Assembly: GCA_964451365.1 (NCBI GenBank)
Contig: CAYVIB010000002.1
Span: 246,479 to 310,478, forward strand
Reading direction: 5' to 3'
DNA: 64,000 nt
Source: CAYVIB01 sp964451365
GTDB taxonomy: Bacteria > Pseudomonadota > Gammaproteobacteria > Pseudomonadales > Cellvibrionaceae
Part shown: one piece after another, positions 8,757 through 16,931 of the stretch
Position numbering within the stretch: position 1 is the first letter of the stretch
Layout: the number at the start of each line of letters is the position of its first letter
Notes under the pieces: model-generated
What the model was told of the DNA's origin: nothing
The model's database searches: none
What the model saw: only the letters and a program-made list of their open reading frames with translations
Position numbers and translations under genes: made by a program

Positions 8757-9730
8757 TCTCTTGATATCCCCTTGATATAACCACGCCTGCCCTGTAATCC
8801 CCCGGAATGGACAGCGACCACGCGGGTGCCCGCCGCCCAGTATCCGGATTCCGCTAAACAAGTTATAGCCCACATTAGCTTGGCCGTATACACAGGGTCC
8901 AATAATATTTCCGTCTCTTCTTCAAATTCTTTAATAAATTCAAGTAGATAATCGGGAGCCTTGGCATAACCGCCACAGTGATACCGGTGGTTCAGTTCCC
9001 ACCTGCCCGCGCAGCCGCCCAAGGCCTTTACCAGCGAGTGAACCTGCTGCTCCAGCCCTTCGGCACCTTTCAGTACTGTTATTCCCAAGGCAGTCATGCC
9101 GGGCTTTAAACCGCTGGCGACACCCGCCAGGGAAGCACCGGTGCCCACCGCATGGCAGATAACATCCGGCGGGTGTGGCGCCAGCGCCAGGATTCCTTCG
9201 GTTATGGCCCGGCAGCCCTTCGCGCCCGCGATACCGCCACCACCCTCGGGAATCCAGTGACAGGGGCCGAGCTGCGCTTCCAGCTCCCGCCGGAAGGAGA
9301 TCTCATCGCGCCGCCGGTAGTCATGGCGGGATATGAATATTAACCGCATGCCCATGTCCTGGACGTCCGCCAGCGTGGGACTCAGGACAGGCGGCTTTTC
9401 ACCGCGGATGATGCCGACGCAGGGCCGCCTGAGCTTCTCGCACGCCGCCGCGAGCGCGTAAAGATGATTCGACCAGGCGCCGCCGAAACTTACCAGTGGC
9501 CGCAAGTCATCAGCGGCAAATATCCGCTCCAAATGCCCGGCCAGCTTATAGAACTTGTTTCCACCGAGTTTCGGATCAAGCAGGTCCTCGCGCTTGATAC
9601 TCAACCGGACACCGCACCGGTCGACCCTGGACCACGCCAGGGGTTGCAATGGAGATTGACTGGCAAGATCCGCAAGCGCGGCTTCAGGCCAACATGGAGG
9701 GAGCAAGCCGAAACGATCGGCCCGCGACAC
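8753..9730 (-). CDS. PLP-dependent ACC deaminase / D-cysteine desulfhydrase family enzyme
   Basis: About 325 residues of a fold-type II PLP enzyme. The PLP lysine is in KLGGNKFYKL (after IKREDLLDP), the substrate loop is SFGGAWSNHLYALA, and a glycine-rich phosphate cup GTGASLAG follows. The family splits L- or D-cysteine, D-serine or 1-aminocyclopropane-1-carboxylate to a keto acid and ammonia; the exact substrate is not clear here. The start is uncertain: GTG at 9730, 9742 and 9790 are all in frame and none has a good ribosome site. I use 9730, 4 nt past the upstream stop. Pairing with a rhodanese gene makes a sulfur-related role attractive (inference). Confidence 0.85.
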   Translation of the reverse strand: MSRADRFGLLPPCWPEAALADLASQSPLQPLAWSRVDRCGVRLSIKREDLLDPKLGGNKFYKLAGHLERIFAADDLRPLVSFGGAWSNHLYALAAACEKLRRPCVGIIRGEKPPVLSPTLADVQDMGMRLIFISRHDYRRRDEISFRRELEAQLGPCHWIPEGGGGIAGAKGCRAITEGILALAPHPPDVICHAVGTGASLAGVASGLKPGMTALGITVLKGAEGLEQQVHSLVKALGGCAGRWELNHRYHCGGYAKAPDYLLEFIKEFEEETEILLDPVYTAKLMWAITCLAESGYWAAGTRVVAVHSGGLQGRRGYIKGISRE

Positions 9731-9734
9731 GCAA

Positions 9735-11096
9735 TCAGACACCCGCGAGTTTGAGCTTGCTGACGCCCTTGATTTGACGATGTTTTTCACAGCAGTCGTC
9801 CTTGCCGATCAGGAATTCCGTGGGAGAGTCCACCCGGTCGAGATTTTCGCCGCAGATAGTCTCGGATTCGTCCCTGGTCTTACATACCGGTGTCTGGTAA
9901 TGGTCCAGCCAGGCCTGATATTGGGTGATTTTGACACCGCAGTACTCGGCTGCGTAAGCGGCCGGGTTTTCCAGAAAACGTGACACCTCGGACACCGGCA
10001 CGGTGATATGCCCGGCCCCCGGCTGATACGTTACAAAGCTAATGCCCCTGGCCATCATCCTCTCCAGCAGCTGATCGCCACTGTTGGAGACAAACTCCCT
10101 GTTTTCCTCCCGCAAACGGCCGATTTCCTGCTGCAACTGGCTTTCGCGCTCGTTGCGGTAGTGCAGCTCCAACTCCTTCATGTTGAGCAGTTCCTTAAGC
10201 TCGGTGGTGGCAGCCTGCACTTTCGCTTCAAGTTCCGCCTCGTAATTTTCCTTGAGCGCCTGCAGTTCATCCAGCTCCTGGTCCTGAGCCTGCTCCAGTT
10301 TGTGTTCGAAGTATTCCCGCAAGCCCTCCAGTTTCTTCGCCTGCCCTTCCATGGTCTCCTTTAGGGCGACGTTGCGCTGTTTTTCTTCCTCCAGCAGTTT
10401 ATCCCGGGCCTGCAACAGTTCGCGGTATTCCTCCAACTGGTTCGCGTGCTGGCGCCGCAGCTCTTCAAGCGCATTTTCCTTTTCCCGGTCGATGGTGGAT
10501 ACGCGCAGGCGTTGTTCCTTGAGCAGTTGCGCCATATGATCGCGAAACTCCTGGGCGTACTCGCGACGCAACTGCTGGGTCAATTTCTGTTCAAGTTCCC
10601 GGGTATCCATTGCCCTGCGCGAGCCAAAGGAAAACTCATCCGCCGGTTCACGAAACTGGAGGGATAGGCGGTTTTCCGCCACCGCTTTTTTCAGGTGTGC
10701 CAGGTGGCCTTTCCCTTTGCGCAGGTCCGGGTCCCAGAGAAAACTTCGATAATGGTGGATGGGGCACTGGCTGGCACAGGCAAGCTTGATCGGGCCCGCA
10801 CCCAAATCCGGGCCGTTGGATGCGTTATCAGCCAATTGGCCGAGTGGCAGATTCCAGTTGGAATCAATCGCGCCGGTCCGGGTAAATGGCAATTGAAAGA
10901 AAACCGCGGTGCGAATATTGAGCCCGGAATCAATTTCCAGATAAACAGCCTTGGCATTTTTGTTGGCCCATTCAAGTACCGGGACATACTCGTCGAGCAC
11001 GGCCTCGAACTCTGAATAATACATTTCCTTGGGAACGAGCTTTCCGTTCTCGAAGAAAAAAATTGCCCTGGCTAACTCATCGTCATCGAATATCAC
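9735..11096 (-). CDS. Coiled-coil protein of unknown function
   Basis: 453 residues from GTG 11096, preceded by AAGG at good spacing. Layout: an N-terminal globular region (~1-165) with a CASQCPIHHYRSF segment; a long heptad-rich coiled coil (~170-345) dense in Glu, Lys, Arg, Gln and Leu; then a globular C-terminal ~105 residues with scattered cysteines (EYCG, VCKT, TICGEN, DDCCEKH) and YQPGAGHITVP. No signal peptide or membrane segment, so cytoplasmic. I do not recognise a named family beyond a resemblance to proteins loosely labelled chromosome-segregation-like. It precedes the PLP enzyme with overlapping or abutting ends, so the two are probably co-expressed. Confidence 0.75.
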   Translation of the reverse strand: MIFDDDELARAIFFFENGKLVPKEMYYSEFEAVLDEYVPVLEWANKNAKAVYLEIDSGLNIRTAVFFQLPFTRTGAIDSNWNLPLGQLADNASNGPDLGAGPIKLACASQCPIHHYRSFLWDPDLRKGKGHLAHLKKAVAENRLSLQFREPADEFSFGSRRAMDTRELEQKLTQQLRREYAQEFRDHMAQLLKEQRLRVSTIDREKENALEELRRQHANQLEEYRELLQARDKLLEEEKQRNVALKETMEGQAKKLEGLREYFEHKLEQAQDQELDELQALKENYEAELEAKVQAATTELKELLNMKELELHYRNERESQLQQEIGRLREENREFVSNSGDQLLERMMARGISFVTYQPGAGHITVPVSEVSRFLENPAAYAAEYCGVKITQYQAWLDHYQTPVCKTRDESETICGENLDRVDSPTEFLIGKDDCCEKHRQIKGVSKLKLAGV

Positions 11097-11181
11097 TTAC
11101 TGCCTTACGCTCACTTGTCATAGTTATAGTCCCGCAAGCGAAGGGGATCGCCTGATGGGTAAAAACCTTGTTTCCGTTTGC

Positions 11182-11538
11182 TAGGGAGCCTCTGATCAAA
11201 TCCCTGTGGTCTCTGCGCAACCTGGCGCGATGCAGTTTCAAGGCGACAATCGCCGGCAATGGCCCGGGGTGCCGACCACTTGCCCTTGGCAAATTGCCAA
11301 GCCTTCCGCTCCTGCTCACGGCCCTCACCTACATCCATGTAGGCGACGCCGAAAGTGCACGCGCCAGGCAGGCCCTTCGGGGCTTACCGGCCTTTTGGTT
11401 TCAGAGAAAGTCGCTGGCGGCGTTGCGCTCATTCACCGGGCAACCAGCGGAACGCCGCCCGACCCGACTCAATCGCGCGTCTTGCCAGCAAAAATCCTGT
11501 AAGCCAGAGATCTCAGGGATTTGATTAGAGACTCCCTA
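11182..11538. mobile_element. MITE-like inverted-repeat element 1 (357 bp)
   Basis: The ends are ~35-bp imperfect inverted repeats: the left begins TAGGGAGCCTCTGATCAAAT and the right, read in reverse complement, begins TAGGGAGTCTCTAATCAAAT. Both ends finish in TA, as expected for TA-target duplication. The interior has further self-complementary pairs: GGCGGCGTT (11416-11424) with AACGCCGCC (11451-11459), TTGGCAAATTGCCAA, and CTACATCCATGTAG. An open frame crosses it but lacks any recognisable transposase feature. A non-autonomous element moved by a TA-targeting transposase elsewhere in the genome is the simplest reading. Confidence 0.75.
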
Positions 11539-12074
11539 AATATCGACCAGAAACGAATTATTCACCAGTCGAACTTCTCAAGCTGTGACGGGATAATCAG
11601 TCCTTAGATATTCAAGCTATTGAGGAAGGCTTTTTTCAGAAGAATTAGCGCTTAGGAGACTCAAAAACCTCTTTGCACTATTCCGAAGACATGCGCGGTT
11701 TGGAGGGTTCAGGAATTTAACAGGAAGGCTAAACCTCAATATATTCGTCGAGGTAATCTTCGTCGTCGTCAGCGTCAAAGGTTCTGATCGGCTCTTCCAG
11801 TAAGTCTTCTATATAGTCCTGCATGGTAAACGTCCTGCTATTGTCAGGCGGCGCTTCAGCCGCGTCGGCACAAGATAGCGATTGATTGTTAAAGATTTTT
11901 GACAGGCGAAACGGGAAAAGTTCTGGAAAAAAGTAGCCGTCCCCGCAGAAACCCTTCCGTTGTCCAAGTTTCGTTCAGTTTTGCCAGTACTTTGGATTAT
12001 TGTTGCCGGAACGCGGGTTTGGCTTTATCGTCCAGAAGGAAGTTGATTTGGGCTCAATAATCGATATGCCATAT
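11539..12074. other. Gene-poor stretch between element 1 and the tRNA genes
   Basis: 536 bp. Apart from the 31-codon acidic ORF at 11729-11824, I see no gene, tRNA or clear terminator. An inverted repeat (GGCGGCGCTTCAGCCGC on the plus strand) lies just upstream of that ORF, in its leader. Confidence 0.5.
11729..11824 (-). CDS. Candidate 31-residue acidic microprotein
   Basis: Reads MQDYIEDLLEEPIRTF followed by DADDDEDYLDEYIEV. More than a third of residues are Asp or Glu. The ATG at 11824 is preceded by AGCAGGA at ~9 nt, a credible ribosome site, and the frame ends cleanly in TAG. It has no signal peptide or membrane helix. The charge pattern would suit a protein- or metal-binding microprotein or a nucleic-acid mimic, but nothing in the neighbourhood fixes a role. 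Support is the ribosome site and strongly biased composition only. Confidence 0.45.
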   Translation of the reverse strand: MQDYIEDLLEEPIRTFDADDDEDYLDEYIEV

Positions 12075-12108
12075 AAAAAAGCCCATGCCTTTCAGCATGG
12101 GCTTTTTT
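12075..12108 (-). terminator. Intrinsic terminator after the tRNA pair
   Basis: Perfect stem AAGCCCATGC / GCATGGGCTT around a short CTTTCA-type loop (read on plus), flanked by A-runs and T-runs so that it can work in both directions. It lies 3 nt beyond the encoded CCA of tRNA-Asp and ends the tRNA-Val/tRNA-Asp transcript. Confidence 0.9.
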
Positions 12109-12111
12109 ATA

Positions 12112-12188
12112 TGGCGACCCGGAAGGGACTTGAACCCTCGACCTCCGCCGTGACAGGGCGGCATTCTAACCAACTGAACTACCGGGCC
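12112..12188 (-). tRNA. tRNA-Asp (GTC)
   Basis: 77 nt with encoded CCA. Acceptor 5' GGCCCGG pairs with CCGGGTC (one G-U pair), the D-arm has AGTTCAGTTGGTTAGAA, the anticodon loop reads CTGTCAC with anticodon GTC, and the T-arm carries GGTTCAAGTC. It is the second gene of a two-tRNA transcript; 29 bp separate it from tRNA-Val. Confidence 0.97.
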
Positions 12189-12217
12189 GTGCAAAATCAA
12201 GCATGCGCGCTTGAAAA

Positions 12218-12294
12218 TGGTGGGTGGTACAGGGGTCGAACCTGTGACCTACGGCTTGTAAGGCCGTCGCTCTCCCAACTGAGCTAACCACCCC
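12218..12294 (-). tRNA. tRNA-Val (TAC)
   Basis: 77 nt with encoded CCA. Acceptor GGGTGGT-type pairing closes the molecule (5' GGGGTGG...), the D-arm has TAGCTCAGTTGGGAGAGC, the anticodon loop CTTACAA gives anticodon TAC, and the T-arm reads GGTTCGACCC. It is transcribed first, from the promoter just upstream. Confidence 0.97.
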
Positions 12295-12309
12295 GCGTGA
12301 GAGGAGCGC

Positions 12310-12337
12310 ATTCTACCCGATATGCCATTCTTGTCAA
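12310..12337 (-). promoter_or_regulatory. Sigma-70 promoter of the tRNA-Val/tRNA-Asp operon
   Basis: On the minus strand TTGACA (12337-12332) and TAGAAT (12315-12310) are separated by 16 bp. A GC-rich discriminator (GCGCTCC) follows, typical of stringently controlled stable-RNA promoters. The tRNA-Val gene begins about 16 nt downstream of the -10 box. Confidence 0.8.
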
Positions 12338-12364
12338 ATGTTTTGGGCAGTATGCGAAGGAATA

Positions 12365-12841
12365 TTACCGATAGCCTCCGTCATAGTAGACAAGAGGGTC
12401 CACCTCACCGTGAAGGACAACCTTCTTAATATTCCCCACGAAGATGTTGTGCGTTCCGTAGGATACTGTTTTTGCAACCTCACAGAAAAATACCGACTGC
12501 GCACCCTCCAGAAAGGAAAGGCCGCTGGCTGGATCCATCGTCCAATCGCCACAATCAAAGCGGCTGGTTTCCACTTCAGGGATGGCACAATTGATGGAGA
12601 TTTCCTGTTGCCGGCGGGACAGCACATTGACACAAAAAACGCCTGTTTTTCCAATCGCCTTACCGATACGCGTTTCGTTGTGGATACACACCAACAACGA
12701 GGGAGGCGCGTCCGACACAGAAGTGACGGACGAAGCCGTCATGGCGAATCTATCTCTATCATCCCTGGCGGTAATCACACTCACCCCTGAGGCCAGGCGC
12801 CGCATTCCCAGGCGCATTTGCAATGCTAATTCATCAGACAT
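12365..12841 (-). CDS. Flavin reductase-like FMN-binding protein
   Basis: 158 residues of the flavin_reduct/HpaC-type split-barrel family: an N-terminal FRLGMRRLASGVSVITA-like segment (here MRRLASGVSVITARDD), the FMN-contact region FAMTASSVTSVSDAPPSLLV, CIHNETRIGKAI, FCVNVLS and a C-terminal HNIFVGNIKKV. Such proteins reduce flavin with NAD(P)H for a partner monooxygenase, or act as self-contained reductases. No monooxygenase is nearby, so the partner is unknown. It lies 45 bp downstream of the M42 peptidase gene as the last gene of the rmuC run. Confidence 0.87.
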   Translation of the reverse strand: MSDELALQMRLGMRRLASGVSVITARDDRDRFAMTASSVTSVSDAPPSLLVCIHNETRIGKAIGKTGVFCVNVLSRRQQEISINCAIPEVETSRFDCGDWTMDPASGLSFLEGAQSVFFCEVAKTVSYGTHNIFVGNIKKVVLHGEVDPLVYYDGGYR

Positions 12842-12886
12842 TAAATCACTTTCTTTATTGTGTTTACGTTTATTAGCCTTGATTGG

Positions 12887-13978
12887 CTAAGCTGTCGCCT
12901 GAATCGCCGAGCAATTCAGGTTGGAATCGGCCACCGCCATAACCAGGTTCAGAAACTGTTCGCAAGCGTAAATGGAGGCGGATTCTTCCATCGTATGATA
13001 ACCGGTAGTCGGGATCTGCAAAGTGGTACCGTGAACCAAACCATTGGAGGCCGAAGTAATCCTGCCCATTTCGGTACTGCCAAGTGAATGTGTCGGTTCG
13101 CCGGCATTTACCGCCTGTGCATTCTGTTCCTTAATATACAGATCCTTGAATGAATAAGTTACCCCTATATTCGTGCACAACGCTTCCAACTGCTGTGTTG
13201 TCTCCTTGCTGAACTGCGCGTTCGCATCGCTCCAGCGCAGCACCACGGATTGTTTGTCGGCCGCCTGCCGGTCCGGAAAGGGACTGGTATCCACCACAAT
13301 CAGATTATTGGTGGAACCACCGAAACGGCGAAACCACTCAAGCAAATAACGCCAGCTCCGGCCGGCTTCTTCCTGAGCTGTAAAAAATGCCGTGCCTTTA
13401 AAACCCAGGCTAAACATATGCACCAGTACAGCGGCAGTCAAAACGTTATCCAACTGTCCCGAATAGAAGCCGTTATTGATTTTCAGCCGGTCGGAAAATG
13501 CCACCGGCGTACCCGCAACAAGATGGGACAAACCGTCCACTTCAAAAATAAGGTTATTCCTGAACTCACAAATATAGGCCCGCTTGATCACCCCATTGCC
13601 ACGGTATGCTCCGGACCAGGGCTCGTATGCGTATACCGGCGTGGATGCAAACCTATCGACGATTTTCATCATCAACTCTTCCGACACTGAGTTGCCCAGC
13701 AGATCCGACCGCCCCCCTGCAACAAACGCGGCGTATTGAAACTCGTTGGGACCGGTGCAGATCAGCCCGTGCCGGTCGATGTGGGCGGAAAACATTGCAC
13801 TGTCCGGTTCGCTGCCCTGGGCTACCAGCAGGCCCTCATACCAGGTGACCTTGGCGCCACGCTCTTCGAGCTCTTTTTGCAGAACCCGAAAAAAGGAATG
13901 CTCCGCTCCGACAACACTCGGCTGACGGATAAGACTTTTCAGAAGGTCTTCAAACTCGAACAGATAATTAAAACTCAT
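12887..13978 (-). CDS. M42-type metallopeptidase
   Basis: 363 residues. Metal and catalytic motifs of the M42/M28-like clan occur in order: SAHIDRHG (first metal His and Asp), GQLDNVLTAA (bridging Asp), TAQEEAG (catalytic and metal Glu), VVDTSPF (metal Asp) and TTGYHTMEESASI (last metal His). Classic M42 enzymes have AHMDEVG and GAxDD, so this is a divergent subfamily. It should be a cytoplasmic aminopeptidase of short peptides. Its ATG overlaps the DUF2489 stop region by 4 nt, indicating coupled translation. Confidence 0.85.
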   Translation of the reverse strand: MSFNYLFEFEDLLKSLIRQPSVVGAEHSFFRVLQKELEERGAKVTWYEGLLVAQGSEPDSAMFSAHIDRHGLICTGPNEFQYAAFVAGGRSDLLGNSVSEELMMKIVDRFASTPVYAYEPWSGAYRGNGVIKRAYICEFRNNLIFEVDGLSHLVAGTPVAFSDRLKINNGFYSGQLDNVLTAAVLVHMFSLGFKGTAFFTAQEEAGRSWRYLLEWFRRFGGSTNNLIVVDTSPFPDRQAADKQSVVLRWSDANAQFSKETTQQLEALCTNIGVTYSFKDLYIKEQNAQAVNAGEPTHSLGSTEMGRITSASNGLVHGTTLQIPTTGYHTMEESASIYACEQFLNLVMAVADSNLNCSAIQATA

Positions 13979-14463
13979 ACTTCATCCAGCGGGAGAACAC
14001 CCTGGTTTAAAAAACGTTGCGCGGCATCGAGGACAAAATCGCGATATTTTGCTTCAATGCTCTCCCTTTCATTATCGAACATATTTTGCTGCTTGCGGGA
14101 AAGCTTACGCCAGTCGTCCAATATGGGAATGTGTGCTGTCGCGGACTCCATGTCAAAGAACACGCTGAACGGATTCAGCTGTTTTTCATCAAAGTCCAGC
14201 GCCCGAAACAATACACTCACCCGGATACATCCTTCTGTCAATGTCACCTGGTCAGAAATCATCGCGCGGCAGATAATTTCGATACTTCGCAAGACCCGTT
14301 GCCGTTGGCCGGCGCGCTCCTGTTCAGCTTTCCGCCGTCTTTCTTCAACCTGCCTGCGCTGCTGGTACAAACGCCAGTGGTAATAAATTGCCACCGACGA
14401 CAACACCAGGACAACCAATGCCGCCGCGGCCAAGAATATCATCAAAACACTATCCTCATGCAT
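13975..14463 (-). CDS. DUF2489 membrane-anchored protein
   Basis: 162 residues: one N-terminal membrane helix (~8-30), a basic coiled-coil stretch (QQRRQVEERRRKAEQERAGQ), then a soluble domain with ICRAMISDQVTLTEGCIRV, characteristic of DUF2489. Function unknown; the soluble part should face the cytoplasm given the positive residues after the helix. It overlaps rmuC by 8 nt and the peptidase gene by 4 nt, so all three are tightly coupled. Confidence 0.8.
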   Translation of the reverse strand: MHEDSVLMIFLAAAALVVLVLSSVAIYYHWRLYQQRRQVEERRRKAEQERAGQRQRVLRSIEIICRAMISDQVTLTEGCIRVSVLFRALDFDEKQLNPFSVFFDMESATAHIPILDDWRKLSRKQQNMFDNERESIEAKYRDFVLDAAQRFLNQGVLPLDEV

Positions 14464-15970
14464 CCTGCTGTTTCAAATCCCGCAGAGTCAAGCCTTCGAA
14501 TTCAGCCTCCTCCAGTTTATCCGGCTCCGGGCCCGTTTCCTCATCAGTTTCGTCATCTCCGGCAAGGGCTTTTAGCGCACTATCGGATAATGTTTTGGTT
14601 GCCTTGGCGCCGAGCTTCCTGAGCGTTTCGACTTTTCGCAGCACGTTCCCCCTGCCAGAGGCCAGACGTTCATAGCTTTTGTCGTAAGCGATTTTCGCCC
14701 GGTCAATATTCTTACCTATATCCTCCAGGGCCTCCAGGAACAGGACGAACTGGTCGTAAATTTTTCCGGCGCTCCGGGCAATTGCCTCGGCATTGGCATT
14801 TTGCTTTTCATAGCGCCAGATGGTTTCAACAGTACGCAGCGCCACCATCAGGCTCGACGGGCTGACCAATACAATATTTTTATCGTAGGCTTCCTTGAAC
14901 AATCCGGGTGACGACTGTATTGCCAACACGTAGGCGGCTTCCACGGGAACAAATATAAAAACAAAATCCAGCGTTCTGATGCCATCCAGTTTTTCATAGC
15001 TCTTGAGTGAGAGCCCTTTAATATGGGTGCGAATGGATTCCACATGCGCCTTGAGGGCTTTTTCCCGCTGTACCTGGTCCGTTTCGCAACAGTACCGCTC
15101 GTAATCCAACAAGGACATTTTTGCATCAATGACAATATCCTTATTGTCTGGAAGGTGGACAATCACATCCGGCTTGAAACGCTTACCATCTTCATCCTTG
15201 TAGCTCTGTTGCGTTTCATACTCCCTTCCCTTTTCCAGGCCGGATTGCTCAAGCAGGCGTTCCAGCACAATCTCTCCCCAGTTACCCTGGACCTTGTTGT
15301 CCCCCTTCAGGGCATTCGCCAGATTATTCGCATCCTGACTGATTTGCTGGGCCTGTTTTTGCAGTTCCGCAATCTGTCCGACCAACTGGTTTCGCTGGCT
15401 GTTTTCCTTGTGATAAATATCCTCGATCCGCTTATTGAATGTATTTAACTGCTCTTTAAACGGGTTCAGCACGGCTTCCATATTAATTCGGCTGGACTGA
15501 TCGAAATTTTGTTTTTTGGCTTCAAACAGGTTACTCGCCGCCAACTCGAATTCCTTGAACAAAACAGTTTTGGTTTCCTCAATCAGCCGCTGTTCGGATT
15601 TTTGCCTTTCAAGCTGTTCTTCGAACCTGGCCTGAAGCTGCAGGTATTCTTCCTTCACCGCCCGATACTTATCAAGCTCATTTTGCGTATCCAGAATACG
15701 TCTCTCCTGCGCTTCCAGCAACGTGGACTTTCTGGCGAGTTCCACTTCCTTCGCATGGATTTCATTTGCCAGTTGCACTTTTGCCTCGTTTTCCCTGATT
15801 TGTGATACCCGTTCCAATTCCGCCAATTGTGTCGTGTAACAACGTTTGACTTTTATAGTCAATAGCCAACCAATTAAACCGACGATAACCGCACCAACAA
15901 CCATACCCACAACCAAATAGGGGATGCTGCCCGGGGTGAGGCCAAAATAGTCAAGTACGGTCGGAGACAT
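14456..15970 (-). CDS. rmuC: DNA recombination protein RmuC
   Basis: 504 residues: an N-terminal membrane helix (~18-40), a coiled coil to ~residue 220, then the conserved RmuC domain (NWGEIVLERLLEQSGLEKGR, KPDVIVHLPDNKDIVIDAKM, a nuclease-like core with Asp and Asp-Ala-Lys). RmuC limits inversions at short repeats in E. coli and is thought to be a nuclease. The C-terminal tail is acidic. First gene of the minus-strand run; divergent from murI with only 84 bp between, which must hold both promoters. Confidence 0.95.
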   Translation of the reverse strand: MSPTVLDYFGLTPGSIPYLVVGMVVGAVIVGLIGWLLTIKVKRCYTTQLAELERVSQIRENEAKVQLANEIHAKEVELARKSTLLEAQERRILDTQNELDKYRAVKEEYLQLQARFEEQLERQKSEQRLIEETKTVLFKEFELAASNLFEAKKQNFDQSSRINMEAVLNPFKEQLNTFNKRIEDIYHKENSQRNQLVGQIAELQKQAQQISQDANNLANALKGDNKVQGNWGEIVLERLLEQSGLEKGREYETQQSYKDEDGKRFKPDVIVHLPDNKDIVIDAKMSLLDYERYCCETDQVQREKALKAHVESIRTHIKGLSLKSYEKLDGIRTLDFVFIFVPVEAAYVLAIQSSPGLFKEAYDKNIVLVSPSSLMVALRTVETIWRYEKQNANAEAIARSAGKIYDQFVLFLEALEDIGKNIDRAKIAYDKSYERLASGRGNVLRKVETLRKLGAKATKTLSDSALKALAGDDETDEETGPEPDKLEEAEFEGLTLRDLKQQDA

Positions 15971-16054
15971 TCTGTTTTACCTGCTTTAGCGTTATTATCC
16001 ACATTTTAGCGTTTTTAAGGGGTATACCCAACAAAACGAATAAATTGACTTATT

Positions 16055-16855
16055 ATGAGAAAATGCCCTCATATTCTTATTTTCGATTCCGGTGCGGGCG
16101 GTCTTAGCGTTGCCCGCGCAATATTGGCAAAAACCCCTTACTGCAGCCTGACCTATGCCGCGGATAATGCCGCCTTTCCCTATGGCTTGCTGGACGACGA
16201 GACGCTCATTGGCCGGGTCTGCCAGCAGATAGAATCATTGATCGCCCGCTGTAAACCCGATGTTATCGTTATTGCCTGTAACACCGCCAGCACGCTTGCC
16301 CTGGAGCACCTGCGGGAAATATCGAGCATCCCCTTTGTAGGCGTGGTACCGGCGGTTAAACCTGCCGCGCAACTGACCAAAACAGGAGTTATTGGCCTGT
16401 TGGCAACACCGGCAACGGTCAATCGCGACTATACCCTTTCCCTGATCGAAGAATTTGCAGCAAATTCAACAGTAAAACTTTACGGTAGCAGCCGCCTGGT
16501 GAGTATGGCTGAAGAATCCGTTCTCGGCTCCCCGCCCAAACCGGACGAACTGGCGACGGAACTGGATTTTCTTTTTACCCAGGAAGATGGAGACAGGATT
16601 GACACTGTGGTATTGGCCTGCACCCATTTCCCCTTACTTGTTGACCATCTTCGTGAATTACCCCGCGGTCGATCAATACAATGGATTGATTCAGGCGAGG
16701 CCATTGCCCGCCGGGTGGGATACTGGGTTAAAGAACTTGGATTTATACTCGATGACAACCGGATTGCGACAGACAGCCTCGAAATCATTCTGTCCGATCC
16801 AGGCAGTGTTAAAGGCAGTGTGAGTGAAATTTACCGAAGCTTTTTATCGAACTAA
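16055..16855 (+). CDS. murI: Glutamate racemase
   Basis: 266 residues. Both catalytic cysteines are present: Cys75 in VIACNTAS and Cys189 in VLACTHFPLL; the N-terminal FDSGAGGLSV and NAAFPYG substrate segments are intact. It makes D-glutamate for peptidoglycan. The ATG at 16055 lacks a strong Shine-Dalgarno (upstream is AT-rich). Monocistronic, convergent with ppiD. Confidence 0.95.
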   Translation: MRKCPHILIFDSGAGGLSVARAILAKTPYCSLTYAADNAAFPYGLLDDETLIGRVCQQIESLIARCKPDVIVIACNTASTLALEHLREISSIPFVGVVPAVKPAAQLTKTGVIGLLATPATVNRDYTLSLIEEFAANSTVKLYGSSRLVSMAEESVLGSPPKPDELATELDFLFTQEDGDRIDTVVLACTHFPLLVDHLRELPRGRSIQWIDSGEAIARRVGYWVKELGFILDDNRIATDSLEIILSDPGSVKGSVSEIYRSFLSN

Positions 16856-16894
16856 CCGTCAAATCAAACTGCTATCTTTCTTTCGTGTATGAGG

Positions 16895-16919
16895 ACTAGC
16901 CCGGAGACTCCGGGCTAGT
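16895..16919. other. Perfect 12-bp hairpin between murI and ppiD
   Basis: ACTAGCCCGGAG pairs exactly with CTCCGGGCTAGT around a single A. It sits between convergent genes, where a shared terminator is expected, but neither strand has a T-run after the stem (the A-run follows on plus), so it is not a textbook intrinsic terminator. It may still stop or stabilise the 3' ends. Confidence 0.6.
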
Positions 16920-16931
16920 AAAAAACAGCGT

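Noticed and set aside
11168..11524. 118-codon plus-strand frame inside inverted-repeat element 1
   Set aside because: Arg/Leu/Ala-rich translation of a self-complementary element, start outside the element, no transposase motif. Treated as non-coding.
16895..16919. Perfect hairpin between murI and ppiD as a classic terminator
   Set aside because: Stem is perfect, but neither strand has a T-run after it, so I list it only as a hairpin.
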